A DNA stretch of 64,000 nucleotides from Mactra quadrangularis (Eukaryota; Mollusca; Bivalvia; Venerida; Mactridae). The notes under the pieces were generated by a model. The model saw only the letters and a list, made by a program, of their open reading frames with translations, ran no database searches and was not told the DNA's origin. Every line of letters starts with the position of its first letter. Within the stretch, counting starts at the first letter, position 1. Positions 1 to 15,600 of this stretch are shown here, in pieces. The stretch lies in contig CM046307.1 of NCBI GenBank assembly GCA_025267735.1, positions 35,269,231-35,333,230 of the forward strand, written 5' to 3'. A program made the position numbers and the translations under genes.

Positions 1-262
1 TTATCTATGCTTGAAATATGTCGTTTTTCATCTATGTTTGAAATATGGCGTCATTCATCACGCTTAAATATAGCGTGCGTTATTCATCTATGTAAGAAAT
101 ATGGCGTCATTTATCTATGCTTAAAATATAGCGTGCGTTATTCATCTATGTAAGAAATATGGCGTCATTCATCTATGTAAGAAATATGGCGTCATTCATC
201 TATGTAAGAAATATAGCGTGCGTTATTCATCTATGTTAGATATATGGCGTTATCCATCTATG
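1..262. repeat. 27-31 bp minisatellite
   Basis: Units such as 'tctatgtaagaaatatggcg', 'tcattca' alternate with a longer form containing 'tatagcgtgcgttatt'. About nine units, continuing out of the window. No gene signal in 1-491. Confidence 0.9.
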
Positions 263-491
263 CTTGCCAAGCTACATCAGAAAACACCATAAAAACCTAA
301 AAAATAGTCACAGGTGAAAAAAAAAATTATTTCCTCGAGAACCCGGAAAGTACGAATTTCTTGAAAATATTTGTTCTCAGCCTTTCAGGCATCGGTCGGA
401 CATCAGGCGTCAGGCATCGATAACCTAATACGGATTGACATATAAAGTAACACTACTAAACTGATATGGTAATTTCATGTTTTCTTATAAG

Positions 492-694
492 ATATGACAG
501 TGTTTTATCCAAGTGAATGGCGTGGTGAATACAGATGTCCTTCAGATTGTGATTATAATACAACTGTATCATTCTACGCGACACAGACTACATCTAGTAC
601 AGTTACTGGTATTCTATACATTCGACAATCAACTGTAACAAAAATACCAATGACAGGTTCCTATGCTTCATACAACAAACATCTCACATTACAG
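492..694 (+). CDS. A1 exon, first half of A domain
   Basis: Follows an AG at 490-491 and ends at CAG before GTAAGT. It has the A-domain opening (PSEWRGEY.C) and the GSYAS...LTLQ core. It lacks the NYT sequon and carries an extra Cys pair region (CPSDC). Unlike A2-A11 the domain is cut by a phase-0 intron right after LTLQ. The phase-1 start implies an upstream exon outside the window. Confidence 0.8.
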
Positions 695-3600
695 GTAAGT
701 TAATGTACATGTAGTATATTTGCTCAAAATCTTTCAGCGAGTCCGCATCATTATTATTTAAGACCATTCCGCTTCTTTTAGTCCTAATGGTGGAACTTTA
801 CTCTACAAATGCGCATTTCAAATTTCCAGGATCAGTAAGTGGGTTGACAGACCTATACAATATGTTGCTACGGCATTAAACCCAACTAAAAGTATGGTGG
901 AATATTATTTCAAAATTAATTTCTGCTTAAAAGAAATTAAACTCGCTACCTTTCATTAGTTGTTCCCTTGATAATTAGCTAAGTTCATCATTATAAAATA
1001 TTTTTTCGTATCTTCATTCAGAATAAAGATCCCATGGCTATCATTATAAGTGGTCGAGTGTTTACTCATATTGAATTAAATGGTCGCATGCTGTCATCAC
1101 TAGATATAAATGGAGCAGTAATGTTTACTTCTCATTCCCAACAACAATCTTGTCATGGATCAGTAAGCGATTTAAAAGAGACATGTACACTAACCATGAA
1201 TCGTCATTCCGGTAAGTACTTTTACGTACATACATGTATTCTGTCTGATTTTGCTGTTGCTTCTGTTCAAAGACATCAGTCTTATTCTTGACAAAGATAA
1301 AAGATAAAGGAATCTTAAATTCCCGTGTAAGAATGACACTAAAGACAAACAGCAAATCAAAAAGAATGTCAAATGTCAAGGAAAACAATATGTAGTCAAT
1401 CTCCAATATTAAAAGCGCTGTGATTCCAAGGAAAACAATATTTAACACATTTCCAATGTAAAAAGCGCTGTGATTCCAAGGAAAACAATATTTAACACAT
1501 TTCCAATGTAAAAAGCGCTGTGATTCCAAGGAAAACAATATTTTACACATTTCCAATGTAAAAAGCGCTGTGATTCCAAAGAAAACAATATGTAACCAAT
1601 CTCTAATATTTAAAGCGCAGTGATTCCGTCAGGTTTTTACTTCGATATTTGACTAGTCAGCGACTTATGTTCTGATCGGTCTTGTCGTGTAAAAGTTCGA
1701 AGAAGTATAATAAGAAATTATTGTAACTTTAACTGGACATAGACTTGCCTTATCAAAAAAATAAATCATTTGCCAAAGACTTTTGGCTGTGAATTGATAT
1801 AATACAGATATGCATTGCGTTCAAACATGACGAATTCTAAATGATAAACTAATAATCAAATATAGTTTATGACCTGTAACAATTAGGTATACGTAGTACC
1901 ATCCAAAAATTAAACAGTGAATCAACATATGATCCAACATACATGTGTAATTTACCTAGCGGCTTAAATAATAATGTTGGAAATAACTTCATTCTAATAC
2001 TGACATTGTGTTTATTTCTATGGTTACAGTGAGTTTTGATGGTTGTAATGGACATGGTAGTTGCTGGAGATATGGTCCACGTAGAAATGATTACACTTGT
2101 TGTTGTGAACCAGGTAAATAGTTGTGTTACATTATTTGTATGATTTATGTACGATGTATGCTTCATCTGGAGGTATTTAACTAACATTTAGGTCTTGACT
2201 TTACTGTCTAAGTGTTTAGAGTATTAGGATAATTGTGCTCAGTCTGGTTTTAATGGTGCTTTATATCATTTTTCGACATTTTGTGAGTAATATTGATGCG
2301 GTTAGTTGATAGTCTAAATGTTCTGACACTAGGGAGGCTTTAATATCTAATATATGTTTAGTCAATGCAAATTCTAATAAATCTTTATCATTATAAACAA
2401 TGATATTTTAGTGATTTGAATTCAACCAGTATTTCCAATTAAAGCACGCATAGTATCCTCTGATTATGATTTAAAGATATGGCAATAACCGAGAAGCTGA
2501 TATTGATTGATCATTGTATCTATTTATGTTGTTAAGGATATTTTGGAGACAGATGTGAAATACATTACACCACAACAACAACAACTACCCAAGCTACAAC
2601 TACACCTACTTCTACGAGTACCACAACCAGTACTTCAACTTCTACATCCACGTCTACTTCCACATCTACATCGACTACACTTCCAACAACACCAACATCT
2701 AAATCAACAACTTCTGATGCACCAAGTACATCTACTCCCACTTCTGCTACAACGACAACAACTGTACCATCGACATCATCATCAACTTCTACTACTACAG
2801 CTGTTCCTACTAGAATAAGCAGTTCAACTACATTAGCTCCAGTAACTTCCTCTTCAACTATGACTATACCTTCTACATCAACTACTATGGTATGTACCAT
2901 GACCATTTGCTTATTTTACAAATGTGATGTCTTAGGTCAGTTCAAATTATTTACTATTTATTCTTGCTTAAATGATAGAATAGCTTTATCGTGAAGCTTG
3001 TATGTATGAAAGGAAATACGAAGGAGATTTATATAACCAATACATGTACATATTAAAGTGAACAATTTTTATACTGTACTAATTTATTTTAGCTCGATCG
3101 TGATACAAGCTATTACAACTTAGATTAATCACGTTCGAGTCTGCTTCCTGGTCATCAGTATTAAGCTAGCAAGGTAAAGTTTCTTGCTCAAGGAAACAAC
3201 GGGGTAGGTTTTTGGTTTGATTCGAACCAACGCGGGACTAGCGATCCAATGATTACCAGTCCAACGTCATAACCACTGAACAATTAATAGCAAGAGGCAT
3301 GCTTAAAAATTCTATCATACAGGCCAATAAAGATGGTGATTGAACGTTATTAGTTTTGTATTGTCATCCTTCTTGGAAATCGCGTACAAATTTTCTAAAC
3401 ACTGGCTTAAACATGAAAATTTGTTATTCCATTCCTCAATGATGTGCAAAACTTACTTTTGTTATAGAACTGCTTTGTTCAAGTCCAGCTATTTAACATG
3501 CAGCAATATGTATCATTCGTGTCATCTGGAATTCACAACAGCTATTTTTTCAGTAACATGTAAATTTGATTTATACAACAGTTTATTGAGATTGTATGCA

Positions 3601-6600
3601 ATAATTTGTTTGTTTATACATGTATATAATTGAATAAACTTGTAAACTTGAACTTCAAATCTTATAGGCACCTACATCTACATCTTCAAGTAGTTTAACA
3701 ACAACAACAACTACTACAACCCCTTCAACTACAACAAAGACTACATCGACGCCTACCACTGTCGCATCTTCTTCTCCAAGCACAACCATTTTACCATGTA
3801 CCCCAGCATATAATTGTAGCATGCATTATGCTTGCAGCACGTCAGGCAATAAGATTTGTGCTCCAGGATGGACTGGACCTAATTGTGATCAACTTGTACC
3901 GCATGGATCTGCCGACTGTGATGTTTATGATTGTATGTATTGTTTTGTTATATTTTAATTTGGCTACATAATTGAATATTAAGACTGAGTAAACATAATC
4001 TAGGTACATCCTATCCAATTTTTAGCATCGTATTTATTGAAACTGCTTGTAAATCATAGTGCATGTAATTCAGCTTTGTGATTATGTTAAACTTAGTTGA
4101 TTTATTCGTGGTAAGTGTCTTGCACAATTCTTTTTTTTCTAGTAAAATTGTTTGAAATGCAATGTGAAACTTTTCTACATAGCTTGATGATGCTCAATCT
4201 TGTGGCCTACTTCATTTAATAATAAAGTAGTGTTCGGTTGACTGTAATTTTCATCGTCCTTTAACTGTCGTAATGGTGAATATTATTTTTTTTAATTGTA
4301 AGTTTATCGATGTCATCTCGAAGTATGTGACCCTTAACGTATGCTATAACACCTCGGTGAAGTGATGTATGCTTAATTTCTTACTAAAAAAATTGCTATT
4401 CAGCATAGAATTTGAACCAGAAACAGCATTTCTATCCTGAAGAGTTTTTTCTAAATCACTGGACAATTAGGATTTACATTGATACTTAAAATAAAAGCAT
4501 ATTTGTTGAAATCCAATCTGAGAGCATAAACAAATTGCGTAAACAGGTGGAATGTCATATTTTCCAAAACATTTGAAATAGTATATTTTTTCAGAATTAA
4601 GAATGTTCATTCAATAAATTGAGTAATGATTAGCAATCATTATTTACAGCGCGACTAAATCACATATATAATAATAAAGTTTTATATTCTTATAGTGGAT
4701 GAATTTCTTCCAAGCGAGTGGGATGGGAATTACACATGTGCCGATGACAATACTGAAGTTAAATTTATCCTGAACATAACTAAATCATCTAACAGCATTG
4801 CAGTGAATGGCGAAATGTACATTGATGGTAACACCTTAGACATGATGGGATCATTTGCAACTTTCTTTAAAACGTTCTCCATACAAAGTGATCAAGCAAT
4901 TAACAATCAAATTGCTCATCGTAATTTTACTAAAGTTGAATTAAATGGTTTAGTAAAAAGTTCTATATTTATTGAAGGAGCAGTTGTGTTTACAACTGAT
5001 AATGGTCGTTACAATTGTTCAATGGAATTAAGAAGACAACGAGGTAAGACATTTTAACATACATTTGTAAGGGCGTATTATAACACTTTTCATACTTAAA
5101 ATGTAAAAAATTTGTTGGTTAAAACATTAGATATTATTATAATACAGTGGTTATTCATCTGGCAATTAATGTTCACTTAAGAATTGAGTCGAGTCTTGGT
5201 TTGCCATTTGCTCAAATTCACCATAAAAAGTACATATTCCAGTAAATTTTCATGTTACATTATATGTAATCAAAATTAATAATCTGAATTATGCGGATGT
5301 TTTAAACAACACACTTGAAGTAAAGAGGACATAATATTTTTCTTAAAGATTAACATTTAAAACATTTTACTTTTTTCAGTATTTTCATCTATGAATTGGT
5401 GTAATGGTCATGGAAGTTGTCAAAGATATGGATTTACCAAGCAAGAATATATTTGTTGCTGTGCTCCTCGTAAGTTCTTGTTTTCTTCATATTATAAAAG
5501 TATTATGACTTATAATTACCACTGATCCATACATTTAATCTGGTTATAATGTTTTATGAATCACTCTTTTATGTTAACTGACTTGATGTTGATGAAAGTT
5601 AAAATTCAAATTTCTTCTTAATGAGCGTACAACATTTAAATGACTTTCATTTTGTCAACTACACTTTTTGTGTCTTTTTGAAAAGTAGATGTAACTTGAA
5701 CATTCTTCATCGTTTTCATATTTCAATTTCAGTGTACAGTGGTCAACACTGTGATATTGGACCAACAACATCTTCAACAACATCAACTACATCAACGACA
5801 TCAACAACTTCTACCTCAACAACTTCTACAACGACATCAACAACGACGTCGACAACGCCTTCGACAACGACCTCAACTACAACAACTCCTTCTTCAACGA
5901 CCTCCACAACAACTCCTTCTATATCGACCTCTACAATAACTCCTTCTACATCGACCTCGACAACACTACCATCAACTACGTCTTCAACAACAACCAAGCC
6001 ATCAACTTCTGTAATACCATGTTCACCAGTCAATAATTGTAGCACACATTATACATGTGGCCCACAAGGTCAGAAGATATGTTTAGCTGGCTGGTCAGGA
6101 GCTAATTGTGACATACAAGAAGTAAATGGAGTAGCTGATTGTGATATGTTTGATTGTAAGTGATCTCAGATCTATATATTTGTTATTGTTCACTGCATTC
6201 AAAGTAATTCAGCATATTCATGTGATCTTCAGAATTAAACAAAACCTTCTTCATTCTAACAGCCGTCAATTTTAAGTAAATGTTCAAATAGAGCATAAAA
6301 TAACAGTTCCATTTTGTTGTCCCAAATTCTCGAAATAGCCTGTGATCTGTTTTAATTATTTACTCTTAATGCTCTACATAGATTATAACCAACCTATTTA
6401 ACTACTCGATTCTATTTGTTTCTCTTCTTCTGTGAATATTGAAATGCAAAAGTACAAAAGATAAATATATAATGTAACTGTTTAGTTGTCATCTTACACA
6501 GATTTCGGTACGACATAACCTTCTTAAACCGATGAGTTGTTTATAAAATTACTCATCTTTGTTCAATCAATGTTTGATTATACAAAACTTTAGGCATTCT

Positions 6601-9600
6601 TTTAACATCTACTTTTAATAGATGATGTATTCATACCCAGTGAATGGGATGGAAACTACACCTGCACAGATGATAACCAACTGATTAAATTTAAAATGAT
6701 CATCAAACAAGCATCTAGTAGCATAGATACAGAAGGTGACATTATAATAAATGGAACAACATTTCCCGTAGTTGGTTCGTTTGCAAGTTTTCTAAAGGCA
6801 TTCACCCTACAAGCTTCTAACCTAGTACCAAATAAGATAAATGGAAGAAATTTTACAAAAGTAGAAATAAACGGACTATTAAAGTCACCTATTTTAATTG
6901 ATGGAAAAATCATCTTTACCACTGACAATGGAAGATATAACTGCGACGTTCAACTTCGCAGAAAAGCAGGTAAGTTTATTAAGCATTTTTTCTCAATTAT
7001 TTTCAATGAAATTGTGATAAGTTAACTGTAACTTACATGTTTTGTTTTATCTTGACTTTTGAATAATTGACATACAGTCGATTTATTGTATTTTCTTTGC
7101 TTTTAGAGCCTAAACGTGGTGAACATTACAGTTGGCTATCAGTATGTATACCAAGCACTAAAATTTCTGATTAGTTATCCACATGTAGTTGTTCATTATG
7201 TTGTCATTTTAATATTAATGGTACATGTAACCTGTTTTAGGCAAACGTAAATCATATTTACATTATTTTTTCTAAATTAGTATTTTTATTTACAGTAGTA
7301 TATTTCTGTTATTACTTTACAGTTAATATTGCATGGTGTACTGGCCATGGAAGCTGTTACAGAAATAGCAGAGATAGACAAGATTATGAATGTTGTTGTG
7401 ATAATGGTAAATATTTTGGATTTTGTCATATTTAAATATTGATGTTCAATCTATATATATTATGTTTAAATTAAGAAGTAGTCCAAAATCACATTTTGAC
7501 TCTCGCTCGCATGTTTTAAGTACTATGTTTTTCACGAATGTCCTTAATGGCTTTAAAATAGGTGTGTTCGCAATAATTGAAATTTACAAATAAATTTCAT
7601 ATATTTTAGTTTTCATTTTAATCCTAAGGCCACACCAAATTGATCATATGTTCTATGGATTCGCTCGCACCTTAATTTTGAGGGTTTTTACAAAAAAATA
7701 GTTTTATTTCCTCGCTCGCTCATAAAAATTTGGTCAAACCGCAAGTGAATAAAGAATTTTTTTCTTCGCTCGCTCGCCCCATTTTTTTCAGAAAAATCCA
7801 TAGAACATATGATCAACTTGTTGTGGCCTAATGAAAGAAATAGATCAGTTAAATAGAAAAAATATCAAAAACTTAGTTAAGTAATATTTATTTTATGAAA
7901 AAGTGAGTTTAAAACTGTAAACTTTGATGCAAGTTTACATGAAGTACAGTGAAAGCAATTAAAACAAAATAATCCAATCGGATCTTGTACACCCCCGTAC
8001 AGATGCACTAAGAGTTAAAAATACAAGTTAATATATACATTGTCTGAAATCGATATAATAAAATATCCGTGTACACTAAATGTCTAAATTTCCAAAGTAC
8101 AGCTTTACACAAAAGAAGTAGTACAAACAATAAGTATGGACCCATGTAATGTAAGACGTAATGTAATGAATGAAAGGTGTTTAATTGTGTAACCAATTTT
8201 TATGGTATACAAATGTATTTATGACTGTACATTGGTGTTAGACCATAGGGGAATTCTACCTAATCACGTTGTAAATGAAATTACCAATTTTAACTTGTCA
8301 CTGATAAAGAACAGGGACCGTTTCATAAGAATCTTACGTAAGATAGCGAAAGTTTCGTAACTAGGTTACTAACGTTAAACTTACTTTTACGATTAGAGAG
8401 TTTCAAAGACGCTCTAGTAACTTGAAAATCTTTGCTACAATACGATCTGACTTAAGTCAACAAGAATTGGTGAAGCACTCAAATTTTGATTTGAAATTCA
8501 TGATTTGTTTTTAACACAGAAACTTCAAGACATGTATGGAATACAATATGTTCCACACAATTCAAAAAAAATTTACACCAACGAAGAGCAGAAGCTCTCG
8601 AAGAAAATTCACGAGGGCTATCCCGAGTTACCATACTCATGATTTTTTAATACACGACCAATTCAAACAAAGGTGACATGACTCAAATAAATGGTCATCT
8701 GCTAACAAAACCTCGGCCAATTTAAGATGGAACCGATGTTCCCACCTGGCGTCAAATAAATACCTCTAGACAATAAATCATCAAAACTACAGATATATAA
8801 AATTATTATTTCATAAAAAATAAACCATTCTTAAGACATTTCATCGAAAACTTGCGATCTTTAGATAGAAGTTCAGTTCGCGTATGTACACACATTTTGG
8901 TAATTAGCCCTGACTTCCGCAAAGGTGTGTAATGAATAAGTTTTTCAATACACACCTCAAAATGGACACCCAAGTTTTTATTACAGTGTCCGCTAGTTCG
9001 ATTCAGAGATGTAAAGTCTGCCACTGATTTAAAAAATGTAAGCCTCAGTGCATCTAGAGTAATATTAGTGCATTCTATATCTGTATATGTATTCTGAAAT
9101 TGTTCGCTAAAATAAAAGGAAACTTGCACAGATAATAACGTTTTATTTCTATATTCACAGATGATGTGAAGTACCTAATATGCATAGTCCAAAAGATTTT
9201 AGACAAGAATGATGATTATACATTATAATATTTTTAGCACTGCATTTACCCTTACCAACTTTTTGGGGTTCGGTACTTAAAGGTACCATTCTGTAATTTT
9301 AACATTAACATAGTCCTTTCTTTCGTACAATTTTCTTTAACTTCTGTACGAAGAAAACAATGATTTTTTTAAAACTAGACAAGAGGCAATATAACACACA
9401 ACAATGAATTATGGTAATTATTGTTCGCATTGATTTACTATACAGGTTATTCTGGTAATAGATGTGAAGTTTCACCTGTAATTCGTAGATCAACCCATTT
9501 AACTACTACATCTACTCAAGGACCAACTATTCCAACGACTTCAATAGCTACTTGTATACCTGTAAATGACTGTACTGGTCATTATCAATGTGCAAGTAAT

Positions 9601-12600
9601 GGACAGAAAGTATGTATGCCTGGATGGACTGGTACACTGTGTGATATACCTATACCTAATAGTGTTGCTGATTGTGATTTATTTGACTGTAAGTGGATAT
9701 TGTATAATAAAGGCTTAAACAGTATAAATCTTATATAATTCATTTTTATGTAATCAATCTTTTTTTTAATTAGATATTGTCTGCTTTAAAGAAATACAAA
9801 ATGCAATAAAAATGTAAATAAGTCCACCTTAATAAATTATTGTATGTATAAAAAAGGTATCAAAGTTATACCCAAAACGTGTACGCCTATGATATGTGTA
9901 AAATGATCTTTACAAATTTACTTATTTTTCTGTATTCTGATGAAAAGGCACGCATTTTAATCATTCCAATGGTGCAAATTGTGCTTTTGTTTCTTATTTC
10001 AACAGCCATTTGATGTTTTGCAAGCACAATACCGAACGATTACTTTTTGTTATGTACCCGTAAATAAAGTATAATTTATGACCTTTGATAATAAACCTTT
10101 CTCTCTGTTGTAGCTCAAGATTTTATTCCAAGTGAGTGGGATGGTAACTACACATGTCAAGATGATAATATTTTGGTACAATATAAAATGAATATAACTA
10201 AATCTTCAAGCAGTATAGGAACCGTTGGTACTGTGTTGATTGGTGGTCATACATTTGACGTGTCTGGATCGTTTGCTACTTTCTATAAAACGTTTACACT
10301 ACAAACACCTGACCTTATAACTAGTGCAATAAATGGTCGCAATTTCTCTAAAGTTGAATTAGATGGTAAACTTGAAACAGCAGTACTGATCAAAGGAGTT
10401 ATATTATTTCGAAGATCTAATGGCGATGTTTATCAATGTAACACTGAACTCCGTAGACAAAGTGGTATGTATAAGTCAAATAATCAAACTGAAACTTATT
10501 AGATGAAACTTCTCGCTCCCCGACTAATCGATTGAGATTAATACATTATAGTTTATTCTAATGTACTTATAGTATTTCTACATTGTTTGCGTTCCATGTC
10601 GTTATGACGATAGTACGTATATTTTCCAAATAAATGTAGAGATATTGATGGTATAGCCGATTATATACATGTGTTGTTAATTACATAGTTTCCATAAGGG
10701 ATGTTTGTTTATACATTACAAAACCATTTAGACTTTTTCACTAATGTCTTATATAAAATTTTCAACTTACATTTTCATTAATCCTTTTACTTTCGTAATT
10801 GAGTTCATGTGTCATAATTATACTTAATTTATTCAAGTATACATGCAATTTATCTATTACAGATCTAAACATATTTTTGGATTTAACAAGTTCAAATTTA
10901 TTTTTGTATTTTTATCCTATAGTTCACATTGATTGGTGTGGTCAACATGGTAGCTGTTACAGATATGGTCAGCAACGGAATGACTTCACTTGTTGTTGTG
11001 AACCAGGTATTAAGAACACTATAAATAACATAAAAGTATACTAATTTTTTATGTATTGCATCACCGTCAAATAAAGTTTCTTTGAAATAAACAGCTTGCA
11101 TGTATACAATTCATGTGTTAGTAAATTATATTTTCTTAGTTTGTCGGTGAAAAACACTGTTTGGTGACATGTAGTTATCATACTACGAAGGCTAGTGGCA
11201 TTCTCTCCCATGTGCATTTCAAAAACGGGTTTATTCATTTGCAATTCATGGTGGATTGAATGCTATACATGTATACTGACTTTGCTTTATATGATATCTC
11301 TATTTAACTTCTGCATTTGCTTATCAATTTCAGCTCGGAATAAAAGTACACAGCGACATGTTTTCATTATGATGTCATTTCCTTCGAGTGTGTAATCGTT
11401 CATCTAAATTGTTTTAAAGTATTTTCTATTAAATTGTCACTATTTTAGGCTACACCGGAGCCCCATGCCAACCAAGAGTTATAACAAAAAGATCCACGCA
11501 TCTTACTACAGTTACAACAAAAAAACCTACTATACCACCTACTACTTCTCAACCATGTATTAATGCTGTATCTAACTGTACAATGCATTATAACTGTGGT
11601 CTATTGGGTGAGAGGATTTGTATTGATGGTTATACAGGCACCAACTGTGATATTGTTGTACCAAATGGGCCAGTTGATTGTAATGTTTTTGACTGTAAGA
11701 TTTTTCTCCTTACTTCCATTTGTATTAAGTTTCGTTTAGAATAAACACACTTATGAAATGAAATGGACATTACTTTTCCAACATGGAATTGCCTATTTGA
11801 TTACTTTTAAGCATGTTTACTGGCAAATATATAAATGTATTATGATATCGTAATAGTTTTTATAACTCCTATAAATATTGCTCAAAATTTCGATTATGTA
11901 TTTAAAAATGATTAATAAATACAACTTCATTGAGCTTTCCTTAGAGAATACTGTTTGCTGTTAAATCATTTTCATCGTTTTTTTTATTCAATTATTTTTA
12001 TGATTGTTTATGATTGAACTTCCTCTTTGTTTAATCATTAATGTTTTGAAGTGTTTAACAATGTTACAGGTGACATTTTTAATGATATTTTCTGCTCGAT
12101 TCTAATAATAAGTATTATTTTATACCAATTATGTTTGTTTTTTATTTAAATGTTTGTTTCTCTTTTAATTTATTCTAGCTGACGAATTTATATCAAGTTT
12201 ATGGGACGGAAATTATACTTGTACCAATGATACAAGTATGGTGACTTTCGTAATGAATATAACAAGATCTTCAAGTTCCATTGATTTGATTGGTGATATG
12301 AATATAAGTCAAACAAATATATTTACTGATGGTTCTTTTGCTTCAGCATTTAAAATCCTTACATTGCAAACCTCTTCGTTCATAACGTATGAAATATTTA
12401 ACAGAAATTTCAGTAAGGTTGAACTGAATGGCAGACTAGTATCGCCTATCTATATAGAAGGTGTTATTGTTTTCACGGATGTGAACGGAAAATACACATG
12501 TCCATTGGAACTACGAAGAGGACCAAGTACGTATTCCTTTAACTTAATTTGTTTTTTAATTTGCCACGAAACGAAATTTAACCTTCTTGTCAAATTTTAT

Positions 12601-15600
12601 CACCACCAATTGTCTTGTCTTCTGTGCATGCATTTTATTACTGTGCAAACTTTATTTAACTGAACAATAAATTGTTTGAAAAAAAAACCTTTCATTTCTT
12701 AAGCTTAAAAATCAGTACCTATTCTGGGGTTTAATCATTTACACAAAGTATTTATTTAATGTTTTGTAATATTTCAGTTTTGACTGATTTTAACTGGTGT
12801 AATGGTCGCGGTATGTGCCATAGATACGGTATTGGAAGAGAACAATATGAATGTTGTTGTGATCTAGGTTTGTTAAAAGTGTTATTTCCTTGTTTTGTTT
12901 CTGACAAAGTATTTGTGTGACTCATGTTTAACAACCAAAACCACATTTAACATGTTTTTCAGTGCCATATTTTATAACCGGATGAATTAAGTCAACTAAT
13001 ACGTACATACTATGCATACTATTATCAAATTATGATTTTCTTTACATACAAATTGAAAAATTACTTAACAATGTACGCGGCACTGATCGAGTTAGAACAC
13101 TTTAAAAAGTTCTGTGAGTTGCAAGTTGTGAACAAACCTGCTTTCATACATTACCATGCGATTGTAACCGATGTGTAGTTTAATGAATATAAAACTTACC
13201 ATGAAATAATGATCTATAATTAGTTCGACTAATATTTCAATTAGAAAATCAATTAGCCATAAGATAACAGTTGTCTCTTTATGTTGATAATCGCAGAAAG
13301 AATGTTGGTTAACTGATATCGTTCTTTTCCAAGAAGGCCCTGGAATAAATTGACCCCGTATCCGTCGATCATGCCCATACAATTCAAACGTATCTTAGAT
13401 ATTCCGTTATAATTTTGAGTTTCCAATGTAGAGGGAGAAGTTGTCAGTTCCTTGTAGAAGGATAAGATCGTACTGGCTGGAAAAAAGAAAATGTTCAGGA
13501 AAATGGTCGGGTGCCGCACAAGACACTTAAAAACGTTGTGGTAATGACCGTAAAATAGAAAAAAAACGCACATGTATATTTTTTGTTTGATAGGTTTTGA
13601 AGGGAAAACGTGTGATCGAAAAACAACAACAACTACTACTACAACTACCACCACTACAACTACTACAACAACTACTCCTTCAACAACCACATCTACTACA
13701 ACTACGTCAACAACTGCTACAACACCAACAACAACAATGACATCTATACCGTGTACACCAACAAACAACTGCTTTTCACATTATACATGTGGAGCATATG
13801 GTAGAAAAGTATGTCTACCTGGATGGACTGGACAAGACTGTAATGTACAAATACAAGGAGGATCAGCTGATTGTGATTCTTATGGTGGTATGTTGTCTTA
13901 GAAACAACTCTCTTTAAAGAGTTAGAAAAAAATAGTGACCAAATGACTGTCAAAAATAAACTCAGACGAGTAAATATTAAACAAAAATAGTCTAGAATTA
14001 GTCTCAGTTAATATTTGACAGTTATTACGTCATGTCAAGATTTGATGGAATCAAATACATTAGATAGATAACTAGATAAAATAGTTTGTCATATATATTT
14101 GTTGCTGGTACGCTGGTTTATGTATGAAAATCCTTTCTGTTAAAATTGTTTGATATAAATGCTGTGGGTATTGCTGTGCCGTGGTGATGATGCTTGCTTC
14201 AATAGGGTCTGCATTTAGTTTCAATGATACACACTGAATAGTTCTTGAATGAAAAAGTATGATTAATTGACTTTTTTATTTATCAATCTAATACAACAAA
14301 ATGTGCTATATATATCAAAATCAGTTTACAGTATTGTATAATGTCAATTATTTTAAAACATGTCTCTACAGGATATTCAGTGTTTAATTTGTAAATGTAA
14401 ACTCTATGATTGCTTTAAAAGTTGAAACGCTTGTTTTGCATGTGGCTTAATGTAGCTTAAACAGAAACCATGTATCCAAGGAAAAAAACAGATAATAGGA
14501 GTATTCTCATTTCTTGTATATTTCTAGTACATATATGTTTTCAGCTACCTCTAGGATGTACATAATCACGTTTTTAAGATTAACTGGTTTACCCAAAAGA
14601 GCATTAGAAATATTTTGTGGTAGTGCTATTAGTCACAGTCTTTTTCGTTTTAAATGTTTGAATACAATTGCTAGTTACTTTATCTATAAGTTGTATTTAA
14701 TATCTGGATATTGTTCCAATGTTATTTTCAGTAACAGCTTTGCTACCAAGTGAATGGACTGGCAATTATACTTGCTCTGATGACAATATAAACATCAATT
14801 TTTATATGAATATAACAAAGTCAGATAAAATAGACACAGTTGCCTCAGCAATTTTCCCTGGACAAAACTTTTCCATGTCTGGAACATTTGCTTCAAAATT
14901 TATGTTTATAACGCTTCAAAGTGATGGGGTTATTTTTGACACTATTGCTAGTAGGAATTTCACTGATTTTGAACTAAATGGGAGGTTAGAGTCAGCTATT
15001 TATATTTCTGGTTTTGTGATTTTTACTCTGGACAATGGAACACAGGCATGTCCAGTTCAATTGAGAAGATTGTCAGGTAAATATAATTATTTTACGTCAG
15101 GATTTGTTTACTTGTATTAACTACGTATCATTAATGTTTTAACTTTTTTTGTTTAAAATACTGCTTAAAGTTTTGAATACGTGTTACATTAAAACACATA
15201 TTTTACATATTTACTGCAATATAAACATGATATATTCCTTTTGTGATAATAGTTTTAACACGCTTTGTAACTTGAACATCTTTAGTTGCCAGAGATTGGT
15301 GTAATGGACATGGAAGTTGTTACAGATATGGTCTAGACGTTGATGAATATACTTGCTGCTGTAATGCTGGTATGTACATTGTACTTCATGATAGTTCTTA
15401 AGTTCAAGCTCAGATATCTGCATTGTCCAATGTTAAACTCCTTACTAAAACGTCAGACATGCCAGCATATGCAACAAATATTGATTCGTTCGTTTAAAAT
15501 GCTTCTTTTCTTGGTTATAATACATTAAAATATAGAAACTGTAACCTGACACGTGTATGTTGCTTCATGCTTTTGTTCGTCAATGTTCCAATAATAACCC

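Noticed and set aside
1125..1556. 143-residue open frame on the minus strand
   Set aside because: It is produced by the 50-bp tandem repeat and the antisense of A1; internal repeats are the DNA unit translated.
2565..2906. Val/Asp-rich open frames antisense to the Thr linkers (also near 5743, 13253, 19225 and 26282)
   Set aside because: They are the reverse complement of ACN repeats read as GTN and GAN; no independent gene signal.
7106..7142. Possible extra exon after A3 (TTTTAG then coding-like 35 bases before GTATGT)
   Set aside because: Phase would be 1 to 0, which does not fit the phase-1 start of B3, and no paralogue has it.
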